Assembly (NCBI GenBank): GCA_013398295.1
Contig: VZSF01001891.1
Coordinates: 1,736,001-1,800,000, forward strand
Source of the DNA: Chionis minor
Lineage: Eukaryota > Chordata > Aves > Charadriiformes > Chionididae
Direction of reading: 5' to 3'
Length of the DNA stretch: 64,000 nucleotides
In this document: positions 13,201 to 27,400 of the stretch, piece after piece
Position numbering within the stretch: the stretch's first letter is position 1
How the letters are laid out: the number at the start of each line of letters is the position of its first letter
Position numbers and translations under genes: made by a program
The notes under the pieces: generated by a model
Told to the model about the DNA's origin: nothing
Database searches by the model: none
Seen by the model: the letters and a program-made list of their open reading frames with translations, nothing else

Positions 13201-14577
13201 GCCTTCCTTTTGGAAGTCTTTATTTGTATCACGAGATTCTTTGCCCCAGGGCCTGCCTCTAGGAACAGGCTGTGCAAGGTACCAGAAAGCCCCAGATGCA
13301 TACACAAATGAGGAATTAGTTGCTTCTTGATGGCCCAGATTGCCCACACAAGCAAAAATCACAGGCTGAAGCCATGCTGAAAATCAGCACTTTCTATTAC
13401 ACAAACAGAAACATAACCCTAAGTAAGAGGGAGCTTGCTTCTCGGTTTTGCACTGGAAGAGCCTCAACCTATTTACCGTGTCTAGCTGGGCACCACACAG
13501 CAAAACCAGCTGCAACAGGTGCAGAGGAAAACAAAACCAGCCTGGGAAGTCAGTGGAAAAAGACTGGATGAACTGGGACTATTTAGCTGGAAAAGAGAGC
13601 AAGAGAGGAATATGATGAGCATTTCTCCACGTGGATCTGAGCTTCTCCAGAAAGTAGAAAACAACGTGAAGCTGAAGAGCAAGATGGGGGCAGGTGTGTA
13701 TGACACACCGGAGACTCAGCAGTGCCCAACCTGCAGCTCACAAGACCATGGGACATCGTTCACAGCACACACACAGCCCTGCAAGGCTGCAGCACACACC
13801 CACGCCATGCCTACCCTTTGGTGCCACAGTCACTCTTAGGAGCCCAGCTCTGCAACTGGGGACAAGCAAGCTTCGACATCTCGCAGCACAGGAGCCCCGT
13901 GAGGTGGACACCTCATGGCCACCATCTACTGGGTGTAGCTCCTCTTTTGCCATGGGACTGGAGGGGAATGTCTGGGTCAATCCATACCTGTCTTCTTCAC
14001 GACTCTCAGCTTTCTCCTACTTCTTCTTTGAGTTCACATTTAGGGAAGCAACACATTACAGCTCGCAGCCAGCACGGCATCTTTACTACCAAATTGCTGG
14101 TTAAATGAGAATTCAAAGGAACATTTAAAAATTTCATCAATGCCACTTGGACATATGCCTTCAGGCTGTTTATCTTTAAATGAGATGTCACATGTAATTT
14201 AGTGGCTATATTAAGTATTGTTTTTCACTTTTAGCTGCACTGCTGTGGGCAGCCCTGAATCAGTGCACACCTTCATTCTTCATTAGGAGAGATAAATGAA
14301 AATGGCACCATTTTTCTGAATTAAAGTCTAAATATCTGACATGTCAATACCATCTAATGGAACAAAGCACTACAGATTCCTAGAGCAGGTGTTTAATTTG
14401 CATGTTATTACTGACAAGAAAGATTAATGCTTGCTAAATACTTATGCTGCAATAACAAGAAAAGCAGAAGGGGGGTTATACTTAAAATGGCAAAGAAGGA
14501 CAAAATATTAAAGTTCCTTTTGCTCCTCAAGTGTTTCTGTCTTTTTAGCAGAACTAAAGTCTTATGGCTTTGGTATT
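7250..14577. other. Non-coding stretch, no gene recognised
   Basis: Many short open frames occur on both strands, but none has recognisable protein similarity or paired splice signals. A segment near 13555-13620 reads faintly like the CR1 '[10 protein letters not shown]' region, but it is too short and diverged to call. Homopolymer runs (poly-A near 8090 and 12990, poly-T near 8580 and 9600) are the only simple repeats. Confidence 0.55.
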
Positions 14578-14912
14578 TCACAGAATGCTGAGGGTTGGAA
14601 GGGACCTCTAGAGATCACCTGGTCCAACCCTCCTGCCAGAGCAGGTCCACCTACAGCAGGTGGCACAGGATGGCGTCCAGGCGGGTTGGGAATGTCTCCA
14701 GAGCTGGAGACTCCACCACCTCTCTGGGCAGCCTGTTCCAGTGCTCTGCCACCCTCAAAGGACCGAAGTTCCTCCTCATGTTGAGATGGAACTTCCTATA
14801 CTCAATTTTATACCCATTGCCCCTTGTCCTATCACTGGGTACCACGGAAAAAAGACTGGCCCCTTCCTCCTGGCCCCCTCCCTTTAAGTATTTGTAAACA
14901 TTGATGAGATTT
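14578..14912 (-). mobile_element. CR1 LINE fragment, minus orientation
   Basis: Read on the plus strand, it starts with a degenerate ATTTCACAGAATGCTGAGGG tail and the GGTTGGAAGGGACC block, then CACAGGATGGCGTCCAGG and a GGCAGCCTGTTCCAGTGCTC segment. On the minus strand it encodes CR1 reverse-transcriptase C-terminal motifs: an SDRTRGNG run, a [13 protein letters not shown] run, and [10 protein letters not shown]. It is truncated at its 5' end near 14912. It resembles the copy at 35.7 kb closely enough to suggest the same CR1 subfamily. Confidence 0.93.
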
Positions 14913-15164
14913 CTTTTTAAATTTGCTTTTCTTTTTTTCTTTGAAAAGGCAGCCTGTGGAGTAAGGTCCTCAGACTGGAGAAATTTCCATTTTAATAACA
15001 AGGAGGCGCTGCACTAGGTATGCTCTGCCCTGACTTTTAGGAGACGCAATGGTTCTCCCTGCCCCTGCTGCCAAGCAAGCTTGGAGAAATCACTTTCCTT
15101 TCTGTGCCTCAGTTTTTCTAGCTAGAGACAGTGACACCAACCGCCCTTTAAAATACAATGGTGT

Positions 15165-15480
15165 TGTGGTTTGGGCTGGATTGGCCCAATCAGGCAGAAC
15201 AAGAGATACTCCCTCCGGCACCGCTCTGAAGGGAAGCAGGAGAGAGCAGGGAAAAAAAGAGAAACTGAAGAGTTTAGAAGGAACTAAACTACTTTAGTGA
15301 AATATTAATAATAAAATAATAAAAAGAAAATAATGAAATATATAGAAAACCATATCAAGCTCCCAGTATGACAATCATGTCACCAGCAGGCACTGGGGAA
15401 GTGACTGGACTCAGTGACAGCACAGACATCTCTGGAGGTGCCTGCAGAGCCCAATGGTCCCCGGTTTTCCGCAGCTCCAG
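15165..15480. repeat. Possible dispersed-repeat (LTR-like) patch
   Basis: The segment begins with TGTTGTGGTTTGGGCTGG, passes through an AATAATAAAATAATAAAAAG-type A/T-rich tract (about 15300-15345), then a CAGCAGGCACTGGGGAAGTG motif. The order (TG-rich edge, A/T tract, G/C-rich block) resembles fragments of avian endogenous-retrovirus LTRs. No terminal repeat pair or target-site duplication is visible, so this stays a low-confidence texture call. Confidence 0.22.
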
Positions 15481-18400
15481 CTTGCACCCACCCTGCACTA
15501 AGAACAATATCTGAATTTCCTGAAGTTTATTTTCATTACTGGGGGTGCTTCTGTGGCTGTTCTTCACCAGGGGTCGATAACACTTAAGCTGTTTACTGTT
15601 CAAGGTCTATTATGGGCAAGACGCAAGAGTTAATTAGACAAGGAACTTCTCAGTCATTAGGACAGGTTCCCTTGCAATGCTGGGGGCTGTCACACAGGGC
15701 AGGATGACAGCAGACATGGTGTCCTAAACACACGGGGTGGGTCTGCAGCCATCCAGGGTGGCTGACCAGCTCCAGGCCCCTCACCAGCCTGGGCAGGAGG
15801 GACATTGCTCCAGCGCTTCCCCAGATCCCTCCTGAGCACACCTCAAGGTAGTGCTGGTGGTACAGCCCCCAGGGAGAGCACCTGGCTCCGTGGTGTCCAG
15901 CGGGAATTAGAAGGTTGTGGGTATGGAAAGGGTTGTTTTCCACCATTTTGTGCACTTCTGGATTGTGCCACTCAGAAATCCCACAAATTCTCCCTACAAC
16001 CTACAGCCAAAGCTGTGGGATGACAGTGATGCTCTTGGTGGGAGCAGGGATGTTACCTGCTGCTCCACTGCTTCAGCCCTTCCTTCAGCTGGGAGGACTG
16101 GTGCAGGGAAACAAAGTTTAAGCCTCGTCCCCAAGGCATTCAGTCCCCCAGGATGTTTCTACATCATAAGCTGGCTCTCACCAGACTCTTTCCTACACAC
16201 ACATAACAGCAGAATATCACAGGAATCCAAACTGCTTCTGGAATAACAATAATAAAAAAAGAAAAACAGAAACACAATTAAACTACTGCTCAGGGCCATT
16301 TGCTTTACAGGAACTCTTTGCTCTGCAAAGACTTGCTGCAAAAATTCAGCGGGATCACCCTGTTCTCAACACCACCCTGTGAACTTGGACCTTCAGGAGA
16401 GCTCCTGTGGGTTTGGCCCAGCACCATCATTTTGATGAGGATAATGGGAAATACACTTGTTTTCAATTTGCAAAGCTGTACAAACTTATACATGCTGCGT
16501 ATCCAGCTCCTGTTCTCCACTCCTGACCAAACTAGAGGACCTATGCATCATCAGATGTAGGGAAAGCTGTAGGACAGGGTTTGTGTTGAAAGTCTGCCGT
16601 TTTAGGGTGGACACATCATTTGTCAACCAAACCATGCGATACACCCACAGAATCTTTCTCCCTTTCTTTGCACACTTGCTCATAAGCACCGACCCAGCTA
16701 CCTCCTACCCCAGAGCAAAGCCAGGTCAGTAGGTCAGACCCTGGCCTTGGCACATGCCGAAGCTCTGCTGTATTAGGGCCAACGAAGACAACGGAGCTGG
16801 GAATGGATCTGGCCTGAGGGAGCTGCACAGGGGTAAATCCAGCAGCCCCAGTGGCAGGGTGCCAGCAGGGTACGTGTTGTAAGCATTTTGGTTTATCACA
16901 AACACACTGTGCTTTTAATAGATCAAAGTCTGGGTGCAAACCCGGCCTAAGAAAGCCAAGGATTATTCTGGGGCAACTCATTGGCCATGCCTGGACTTGG
17001 ATGTTTTTGGCAGCAGGCGGGTGAGCGGAGCCCTCCCCACCATGGGATGGGTTTCCTGGGAGGACAAGATGATGCCCCGTGCAAAGGGCTCCTCTGCCCT
17101 TCTGCTGGGGCACCCACCACTGCCACAGCCACATTTCCCTTCCACTTGCAGCCCTGTTCCTCTGTGGTTCACATCACCACTCATCCAGTGTATTATGGAC
17201 ACGTATTGTTCAGATATCCCTGAACTATGGCTTCAGTGATTTGGGGGCTTGTTTTTTCCCTGGTACCTGTGTGGATAACATCAGAGTGAGGAGATCAAGA
17301 GATGGACCTGGGCTTTTCAGTGCCTCGCCACAATGTGCCTTTAAGATTTTCATAACCTGATTTTCCATTCATCTTCCACAAAAGGACTTTTATTGTTTTG
17401 GAGACAACAAAATAAATGCTACTGTTCGCTGTCAGGTTAATGGTTCAGACTAGGCCTGTGTGCATTGAAGAAAACAAGAGTTCAAGGAGTAAAACTAACA
17501 TTAATTGCAAATAAAAAAAGAGTGATGTTCCCATTCAGTAGCTGCCCTGTCCACAGCACAGGGATGCTTCAGCACTGCTGGGAACCTTCTCCTCTGCCAA
17601 GCCAGCAGCCTCAAACCAAGCAAGTCCAGCCCAGCAGGTTTGTGTGGTGGGGGCTACCAGAGGGACACTGACCAAACCCCATCTCATTAACCAGATATGA
17701 GGGAACAGAGCCGCGGGGACTGATGAACCTTAGGCCAAGGAGGAAGTCTCCAAGTCACCTCCTGCAACAAAGCCCTTCCAAGGCTTTTGAAAACATCTGA
17801 CACCAACAGTGTCATTTGGCTGTTTCCACCCTTCCCCATACCAGATGCTTACAAAAAAACCAACACTTCAGCCCCATGGTGTTTTAAAGACTCAATTTTA
17901 GGGAGAGTTCCCAGCTTGCAGGAGGTGTTTGTGATGGCAACGGCAGCCAGCACCTTCCCTATTCCTAGGGCCAGTCCTGTCAGAGCAGTCAGTTGTGGCC
18001 TTTCTGCAGGGCAAACCATCCCCAATTAACCTCTCCAACAGCTCTCCTTGCAGGCACAGGAGGACGAGGTGCCCATCAGGGATGGCTGTGGCTGCTCAGG
18101 GACACAGGGGCAGGGACAAGGAGCAGCTGAGGACACCACTCCTCACAGCTGTAGTTGGGGACATACCCTGAGGTCACACACAGCCAGATCCACACAGTCC
18201 CACTCCACATCCTTCCCCACCCAGCTACTGAACTGGGGAGATGGTCTGCCTCCGCCTCTCCCACCCTGCAACCTGGGCCATCATCCACAGAAACCAGATG
18301 CCCACCCCACACACCATCCATGTACAAGCCTAGCACCAGATTGCCAAGTGCCTGGGGAGGCATTTAAACACACCCAGCTCTCCTGCAATCCCTTATATTA

Positions 18401-21400
18401 AAGAACTTAGATTTGAAGCAACACTTCTCACCTGGTATCTCCTTTGGTCAGCTTAAGGGTACAACTCTGCAGGTCCACAAGCCATTTCTGCCCTTCAAAG
18501 CTTGCAATGGAGACAAAAATCTTTATAACAATCTCACAGTATGGGCTCAGCCTGACGCCAACCTCACCCACACCAGGAGGCCCTGATTTTAGGAGCTGTC
18601 ACTCATTTATATCCACCCGCCCCAGAGCTGTTAGGTGAGGAGCCAAAATACATCCCTCTTTCTGGGCAGCTAACAGCAAATTGGGGGAAGGCTTGGGGGA
18701 ATTATTGGTCATGACGTGATTCACAGAGCTGAGGGCACCCCCTGGGTCAGGGATGTGGGGAGGATCCAGCATGGTTTTCCCTGACGTGTCTCAGGAGAGG
18801 CTGATCAGGGGGGATTGTTCCTGATTAGCAGCACCTCACCTCACCTCATCGTTAAGGGTGGCCTTGTGAAAAGCCAGCCTCATATTCCTGATGGGGAAAC
18901 TTGGTGAATAAACAGCTCCTTCAGCTGCTCCTCTGCTGCAGCTAGTGCGCTGCAGCCCGCGGGCTGGCAGGGAGCTCTTGCCTTCAGAGTCATTAAATAA
19001 AGTAAAAACCTGTGTTGCTATGCTCCCTCTGCATTGCATATCGTAGAAACAAAATGAAGAAAAAACCCCCATTAATTACTATTGATTTAAATAAACGCGC
19101 TCGTGTGCTCAGACGGCAGCAGCAAATGGCCAGAGATGGGGAAGCCGCTTCTCAGAAGCCGCGCGAGCAGCTGCCCACGCGCGGGGCTGCACGGGAGGCT
19201 CAGCAGAAACCAGGAGACAAATGGGGACGTTTCAGTCTCTTAGCCCTAATGAAAACAGCTCGTTAACATGATCAAAAACCTCAGTGTCTCCAATGTGTTT
19301 CTATCGTGAGTGCGTGCTTTCAGCAATTGCTTTAATGTTTGAGAAGGTAAAAGTTATTTTACCAAAAGCCCTCCTGGGCTGCGGCACTGACCGGAGCCTC
19401 TTCACCACCTCCCCTCCAGCCCCGAGTGGTATGTAGTGCACAAATCCTGCTGCACCAGGAAAGTTTTTTGCATCCTTGTGTCCATCCTGTCCTCCAGAGC
19501 CAGGGGGTGGCTGGGGTCCGCGCATCTAAATCCTCTGTTGCCAAATGTGGCCAATTTGTCTGGAGCTAATTTGGTTCCTTCCCATTTGGGGTTTGCTGTT
19601 GCTGTTGTGTTTTGAAGACCTGACATGAAAGGAGCCCTTTTGGGGGGGATGAGGCTCCTGGTATCCTGGCAGGAGTGGTGGGTGACAATTTGTCATCTCC
19701 TGGTGGGGGACAGGACAGACCTACCACGTATTCCTGCCACCAGTGAACAAATGGGCTGGTCTCCACTGATGATGGAGAAGACCAAGCTCAAGGCACCGAG
19801 AGACGCTTTGCTCCACTGGTGAGCCACAGAAATTGAAGAAATTACCCAGTGTGATGAATTGGGCCATCACGTCATGGCCATAAGTGCAATCAATGCCTCA
19901 GCTTGAGAGATGTGCCACCTTCCCACTACAACCCTCAGCCAACCCAGTCGTGCTCGGGTCAGGTTGGATACAGATCCTCAACTCTGGTGTAGGTTTGCCC
20001 GAAGATCAATAAAAAAATATCTATTTTGGGGAATCTCCTCTAGCAGCCATGCACATCTGGGAAAATTTTACAACTGGGATGTTTTCAGCCTAAAACTTGG
20101 CAACATTCAATGGTTTGTACACAGCAAGGCTCTCGGTGCCTTTCAAACAGGGGTTCAGGCAACAGCACAGATCATTAGAGAAAACGGACAATTAGTCACA
20201 TGGGCTGCAGAATTTCCTCTTTAAAAATGAAAAGCAAGTTAGAACTACTGAAAGCACTTTTGAGAATCCTTAATTACCTGTAATTTAAAACAAAACTGAA
20301 ATGGAGTGACAGATTTGGGTAAATGGCTTCCTCTTAGACTGGCAACGTGGAACGAGGCTTTGGCTCTGCTGTGCCTCTTCTACCACAGCAATAACTTACT
20401 ACCATGGAAATCCTGAAATATCCACAGCAGCTTTAGAAAGTACTTGTATCATGGCTTGGGCCAGACTGGCCATTGAAACGAAGGACAGATGCTCTCTGAC
20501 CTCTTTCCAAAATTCTTCTCAACTTTCCATGGCCGCAGTCAACACTTGTGTTTTCAGCTTAGGGTCAGACTTCAAGTTCCAGCCAACAAGTTTGATATGT
20601 GGCTGCCTTGGGTGCTTATTTCAGCAGTGTTTTAGAAATATGAGCTGTGCATCTTTAAATAGCTTGATAAGAGCCTGATCTCGGCACAATTTATGTTGCC
20701 CAAATGCTGGAGTTCCTTCCAGACAAACTGTGGTTTCTCTTCGGAGCACAAGCCATGGAGCCGATGGCTCCCATGCGGTGATTTATGCCGCTGGATTTTT
20801 CCCTGGAGCTCAGATGTCAGGGTGCTGGTGGCTGCAGGAGGCACTTCGGTTGTCCTCAGTCATTTGCACTATTTTATTAACCTGAGGGAGCAAAAATAGC
20901 ATGGTAATTAATTCTGCAGCTTCGGTTGTGGTTATACTTTTATTTTATTTATTAGTAATTACAGCTGAGAAAAATGAAAGATAGCACGTAGGCTCTATCT
21001 AAATAACTCCTCTGCCCACCACTGCACCCGTGCTATAATCTGCAGGGCTGTCTGCACTCTCAGAGTAAACTCTTTAAAGATTTAATCAAACAAATTAATC
21101 CCCTAACTTGCTGTCATTCAGGAGGCAGCTTATTTTCCGATTTCTAAGAGCCCGATTTCTGCCGAGTGCAATTTTAAATGAAACAGTCCTTAAAAAATGC
21201 CCAGATAAAAGATTTGCTCCAAAACCCCCAGTTTATATCCTGGCATTTGCTGTCTATGAAATGGAGATCCATTTAAATTCCACACCACACCGTTGAGCTC
21301 TGCTAAAGGCAGGGGCTGCTCGGAGCTATTAGAGGAAGCGACAGGATTTAGCAGGATGGGGCTTTCCTCCCCACCCCACCGCTGTCTGCTCTGACCTTGG

Positions 21401-24400
21401 CCAAGTCATTTAAACACTCTACACTGTTTAGTCATCTGTAAAATTAGTATATTACTATTTACCTACCTCCAAGAGATATAGCGAAGGTCACCGCTTGCGA
21501 AATACTCGGAGACCTTCGGGGGGAACAGAGCTTACATCATGTCATGGGTTTCCAAACAACACCCTGAGTCGGATCCTGCAAATCCCCTGTCCTGGGATTT
21601 GGAGTGAGCCTGAAGGAGAAGACCCCGCTGTCCTGGGGCGAACATGCTTCTGGACCAGAGCCAGCAGCTGAGATGGACATTTTTCAGGTCTACTAACAAA
21701 ATACTGCGTCTTGGAAACTAAGCTGAATCACCTGGGCAAACAGTTCTGTGGTCTAAGTCGTGATTTGGCCTATTTGACACTTGAAATAACAAAATAAATA
21801 ACCCGGGGAGTGCCGAAACTCCACAACTTTCATCTTTTAAATGCGAATGAAACTGAAAAACCTTTAAGTGGTTCTGCCAGCCATTTTCCCTGGAAATACA
21901 CACTGTCCTACAGACTGCACGAGTTCTGCTTGGATTGCCGATGAAAACGGCCTTGAAGTCTGACGTATGTGATGGCTGTTGAGCCATGTCATAGCTCTTA
22001 CTTTTTACCCAGATGTTTCAGGTCTTCTCTGCGAAAAGATGCAAATACCTGCTAACAGGCAGAAGTGACTAAAAAAAAGCTTTATAGAAAAAAGAAAAAA
22101 AATTAAATTTTTGTGCTTCAGGATCTTCGGTCATTTCATTATAGCTGCACCAGAAAGTGATGCTCAAAGAGACGGGGGGGAGGCAGATGCCTTGGCTCTA
22201 ACGTTGTGCCCAGTTCCACCCAGTTCCACCCTCTCACCCAGCCTTTCGCCAAAGCGGTCAAGGGAGCTGGTGCACTGCAAGTAAAGATTTCTCTGGATCA
22301 GATTTAGCGGCTGAAGTACATGAGGCAAAAGGAAACGCTTGGGATTAAACCAAATTAAAACACCTCCACGCTACGAAGATGTGGAATGGTTGGTGCCGTG
22401 CAGAGCCCAGACTGCTGAGCACACTCATTTATCTCCAGCGTGCTTGTGCAGAAAACAGGCAGCTGGAGAAGCAAGTTAATAGAGCCACTGCTGTATTCTC
22501 ATTTATAGCCCTTTACTCTATGCATTAAAAGCCACTGTCACCATTCTTAAATCCTGAGAAGTACTGTTGGGAGAGCGTTACACCAATACAGTATATTTTC
22601 CACGCAGCTTCTCCAGAGCGCAGGCACAAATTAAGGGATGGGAAGGGACATGGGGACACGGCCCCCGACATGTGCCATCCTTCAGGACACACTGGCCCCA
22701 CAAACCTCCGTCATTCCCCGGAGTATCCCCCCTGTCCCAAGACTTTCCAAGTGCAGAAATCCTGAGAAAATGGTTAAACCAAAGTAGAGTGACACCACAG
22801 GTGCCCACATGCATCTCTCCATCACCTGGAGAAGCAGCAGCACACACTGAAAACCCCTCAGCCCAGCGAACCATGACGCATTTAAGATCTAACCCCACAA
22901 ATAGCAAAGCGGAGCTGGTGCCAGCAGGGGTAGAGCTGCTGCCCGAAGCTGAACGGGACCTGCCTGCCCCCGGCACAGCGGAGACCCTCAGCCCTCCCGC
23001 ACCCTCTGGGCCAGGAGAGCTGCTGGACGGGTGCTGGGAGCACCATGAGGGCACCCCACAGCCCCCTCGTCCCCCCAGGACCGTGCCCGTCTCTGTGGGG
23101 CTGTTTGCAGGAGCGGCTTTATCGACGGCGCTGCATCGCTGCACCATTAACTTGAGCTTGGCTTTGAACCAGGGCTTTAAGAGTTTATACCAGTAGTAGC
23201 TAAAAGGCATTTAATAGCACACTGCAGCCAATAAGCAATGAATTATTTAGAATATTTTACTAAGAATAATTGCTGTTTTTAAAGAGATTTTTTTTTTTCC
23301 CATCCTCCCTGGGGCCTGTAAATGATTTCACGGTAGTAATGGCGAGTAAGAAAAAAACCCCAAAATACAAAGCCACTTAATAGCGGCTGCCTGGAATCAG
23401 CTAAACCATGATGCAGAGGAGAAACAGTATCTCAAATGTGGTTTCAGTGTATGTTTATTAATTAAAGTAAATACACAACCGCAGACAATAAAGCAAACGC
23501 ACTGCCAAGAGCCAGGTTCCCAGCCCAGCTCGTCCAGGCAGGATTGTGCACACTCTCCCGCTTTTTAAATTTATTATAACCCCAAAAAAGCAAGAAAAAG
23601 CATTGCTTTAGGGCCTGACCCCATGCCCAAGATCCATTGTGTGCTCCCCGACGTGGTGCCCTCCCATGGGCACGGTGCCGCAGGGAGCACCACAGCACAG
23701 CCCCTGCCCAGCCCCGGCACAGCTGCAACGCCGGCAGAGCCGTGGCACGCGGTTATCCCAAAAAACATTGCACTGCATTTTGTCTTCCTTCTGGCTCACA
23801 GAACTGTCACAAAAATAAGCAAAAGCTTTTTTTTTTTTTTTTGCAATTATTTCTCTGCGTTTTTTTTCTCCCGCTGATATATAATTGATGTTTGTTGGTG
23901 GGTGGGCTGGGAGCTCCGAAACCGAATTTCGGCACAGGGCCATTTCCCAGCGGTGGTGGGATGAGCAGCCAAAGGCCACGGTACCAACCCTGCCCGTCCA
24001 TGGTGCCATGAGCTGGGGATGGCGGGATGCCACGGCCCCCCTGGGGGCAGCTGGGGGGGGCAGCAAGGCTTTTTCCTGGAGGTTCGATGCAAGTCACTCA
24101 GTTTGGATAAAAGGGAAGGGTGATGCTCAACGCACCAGTCCCGTCCTGGTCCCGCTCAGACCAAGGCTGAGGCTGTCAGCAGTGTTCAGAGGATGCTCTG
24201 CCTGCCGAGAGCCCCCTCTCCTGGAAACCCGGCAGCTGCTGCTTGTAAAAACAACAAAATATTTCTTATTTATGTGCTATCTCAGGCTGTGAGCACTGCT
24301 GGGGTGGGGATGGGTACAAGAGAGGAGGGATCAGAGATTTACTGCCCAAAGATTCAAGAGAGAGGTTAAACTCGAGCAGGGCTGCCCCTGCCTTTTGCTC

Positions 24401-27400
24401 ACAGGTTTTGGAAAATCATCCTTTCCCAAAATCCCAGGTGAGAAACCTCTCTCTTCCTTCAACACACAAGTGGGAAGGAGACACTTGACTGGGGACACAG
24501 AGGAGTCCAGAAGAGAAAGGGAAAAAAACCCCACCTCCGAAAACTCAGTTAAAAGTTTGAGGATTTTCCAGCTGCCAGTCATTTCCCCTGGATTGCAAAT
24601 GTTTCCTCTAATTAATAGTACTCCACTCCTTGAGTGTCTACTAATGATAAGCTCTGGGCAAAAGACCTAGAGCAGGGAACTCTCTATTGATTCCTGTATT
24701 GATTTTTTATCTTTTCCCCTGTTGTTATTGTACATGCAAATGGCTGGTAATGACTCAACATTACGACCGCTCTCTTCAAGTGACATTTAGGAAAAAGTGA
24801 TTTAATCTGAGGGCCTAAGATGGCTGTTTTCCCTCTCAATTCCTTCCCATGCTCAGCCGGGGTGACCCCATGGCACCGGCTTTGCCCGAGCCCCCTCCTC
24901 CCCGTCAGCGTCCCAGCAAGGCAGGGCTCACGCACCGTTTTGCTTTATTCTCCCCAAAACTCTGCCCGAGTGTGGGTTGAACCGGGCTCCCCGGGGGGGC
25001 TGTGAAGGTCCCCCCATGATGCACGTCTGTCCCTCAGGCTCCCCCCTGGCCACCAGAAGCCTCCATCCATGGAGGGGACGAGGGGAGCAGAGGGGACTGT
25101 CCCACCTCCAGCATTCCCGACCCCGCGGGCCGGAGGGCGATTCCAACCCTCTGCGATGAAGCGCGGAGCCCCCAGTAGCGGCCACAGGGAAAAGCAAAAT
25201 CATTTTCACAGGGCAGCGATTAGACAGGAACAGCTTTCAATCACCTGCCTTCAAATCAGTGAAGTTGTTGGTGCTTTTTGCGGCCAGAATTTTAAAACCC
25301 CTAAAGCTCTCACTTACTTCATGTTTAATATGCATTTTTCTAATGCGTTTGAATAAGAACCTGGATTTATTCCTTCCACTGAGTTTACTGCTATCAGCTT
25401 GCTTTGCCTACATAAAATAACTTGTTAAGCAGCGCATCATCTTTTTTTCAGCTGTGCTTAGGACTGGTGAGGTTTGTGCTACGCTCTCCAAAAATGCTAG
25501 CAAAGAAGTGCTACTTTTCCACAAGCCTCCCCATTTTCTTGCTGCTTTTTCCATCCTGCAGCACGCGAACAAGGCAGCCACGTACCAGCCCAACACACTC
25601 CCCAACACAACCGTGTCAACGCAAACCAGAAGCAAAAAACCCAGAAGCACTAAATAGATTTTATTTGAACGTGGTTTAAAAAAAAAAAAAGCACCCTGTA
25701 AGAAATGATGGGTCTGGGTGCAGGGGGGGAGGCAGGACACCCGCGAGCGCTGGTGCTCCTCCATCCCAGCCAGCTCTGGACAGTTCAGCTGGGAAGTCAA
25801 AGACCACAGATCTTGTTGAGAAATTCCTGACATTTTCTCCTTCTGGATGGGCCAGAAGATATAATGAGAGCAGTCTTTCCCCTGGTGTTTTGGTATTTCT
25901 TTTCTGGGAACCTCCTCGCTGCAGGCAGGCAGAGCCAAGTCTCCCCCCGTGGCATCACCCGCGGCTTGGCCGGCCACGAGGGATGGCACGAAACCCGCTT
26001 CCATCCCCGGCTTAGCACTCAAACAAGTAACGGCACTTGCTAAATAGTGAGGGATCAGGGGGTTTTGCCAAATCTTGTAATGTTTTACAAATTGACTCCT
26101 GCAGCTGGGAGAGGGTTGATTCTTGCCCTGAAGAACAGCCTGGCCTGAAGGGTGATGGCTACACTTGGCCCAGAGAAACGGTCCCCAGCAGGACGAGCTG
26201 CCCCGTCTTGGGGTGCCCTGCGCAGTGATAACGGAGCGGGTGGGAGGGTGGCTGGGGGGAATGTCCCAGCGGGGTCAGTCCTTGGCTCTGTCCCATCTCC
26301 ACCAGCATGAGGAAAGGCCAGGGAAGGGGATGGTGAAGCCATCCGACCTCCCAGTCGAGCCCATCCACGCTCCAGCAGCCTCAGCCCATCTCAGCGCCAC
26401 CCTGCAGCGGGGCTGGGCGCTCCGCCGAAATGGAGCAACCCCACGCCGGCCCCAGGAGAGTCCCCCCCCGCTTCCGAAAACAGCTCCCAGCTTTCTAAGC
26501 AAAGGTATCCATGAGGTCGATGACATTAAATGAGGGTCGTCGTCACATGCTTTATGTTGGGATTCACAGAAGGACACCCGCACCCGGAGATGAGAGGAGG
26601 GAAAGAAAAAAGCAAGAAGCGAGACAGAGGACAGAAGGAGCCCTTCGGAGCTGTACCCATCCCTGGAGGAAAGCTCACTTTTCCCAGTTCCCTTTAAGAA
26701 ACATTGAGCTGTAAATGCCGAATGCACATCACATTTATCTGATGACTCTCTGAGATGTCTAGACTATTGTTGGAGCTGATAGGAAGCTGGCATCAGCCGA
26801 GCTCTTTGAGCCTTTCTTGCTTTTCTCTCTTTTTTTTTTTTTTAAAAAAACTCGTAATAAGATTCTTTTCATATTAAGCACTGCTGGAAAGTCCCGTTTG
26901 CATGCAGACAGCTGCTGTGTTTATAGACACCATCCAAAATGCAGCTAAACATGACAGCTTGCTTTAAGTAGAGCAGCAGGCATTTGTTAAAATGATCGTT
27001 TCCAGAGGGATTGCGGGAGCTTGCAACTTAGGGGTTTTTTTTTTGTCATTTCAAGTCAAAGCCTTGTCCTTATGCAAAGACAAAAGTCCCGCAAGGAAAC
27101 ATGCCTTGAGAAGATCCTGAAAGGAAAAAAAAAAATTCCTTAAAACTGAATGACAGCCTGAATATCAGCAGCTCCCATTAATGTTAACCAGAAATACAAA
27201 TGCTGAACTAAACAGGCCGTTCCCTGCGAGTGGCCGAGGGTCATTTGGAAAGCCCAGGCAAGCCCGCTTGCCTTTGGCTCTCAACAAACCAAAATCCTCC
27301 CTTGCAGATCCGCAGAGCTAAAATAAAAATGAAATAGGGAATTGCATCAAAACTGCCTCCAGTTAAAACCAAAGTCCATGGGAAAGGGAGATGGGGAGTG

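Noticed and set aside
13555..13620. Segment reading LDELGLFSWKREQER, like the CR1 [10 protein letters not shown] region
   Set aside because: Only about 15 residues, no flanking CR1 landmarks, and no 3' tail; too weak to call a repeat.
25408..26022. 204-codon minus-strand open frame with a hydrophobic, membrane-like middle segment
   Set aside because: The Phe run that begins the hydrophobic part comes from a genomic poly-A tract at 25678-25690; no homology or splice context, and plus-strand frames overlap it.
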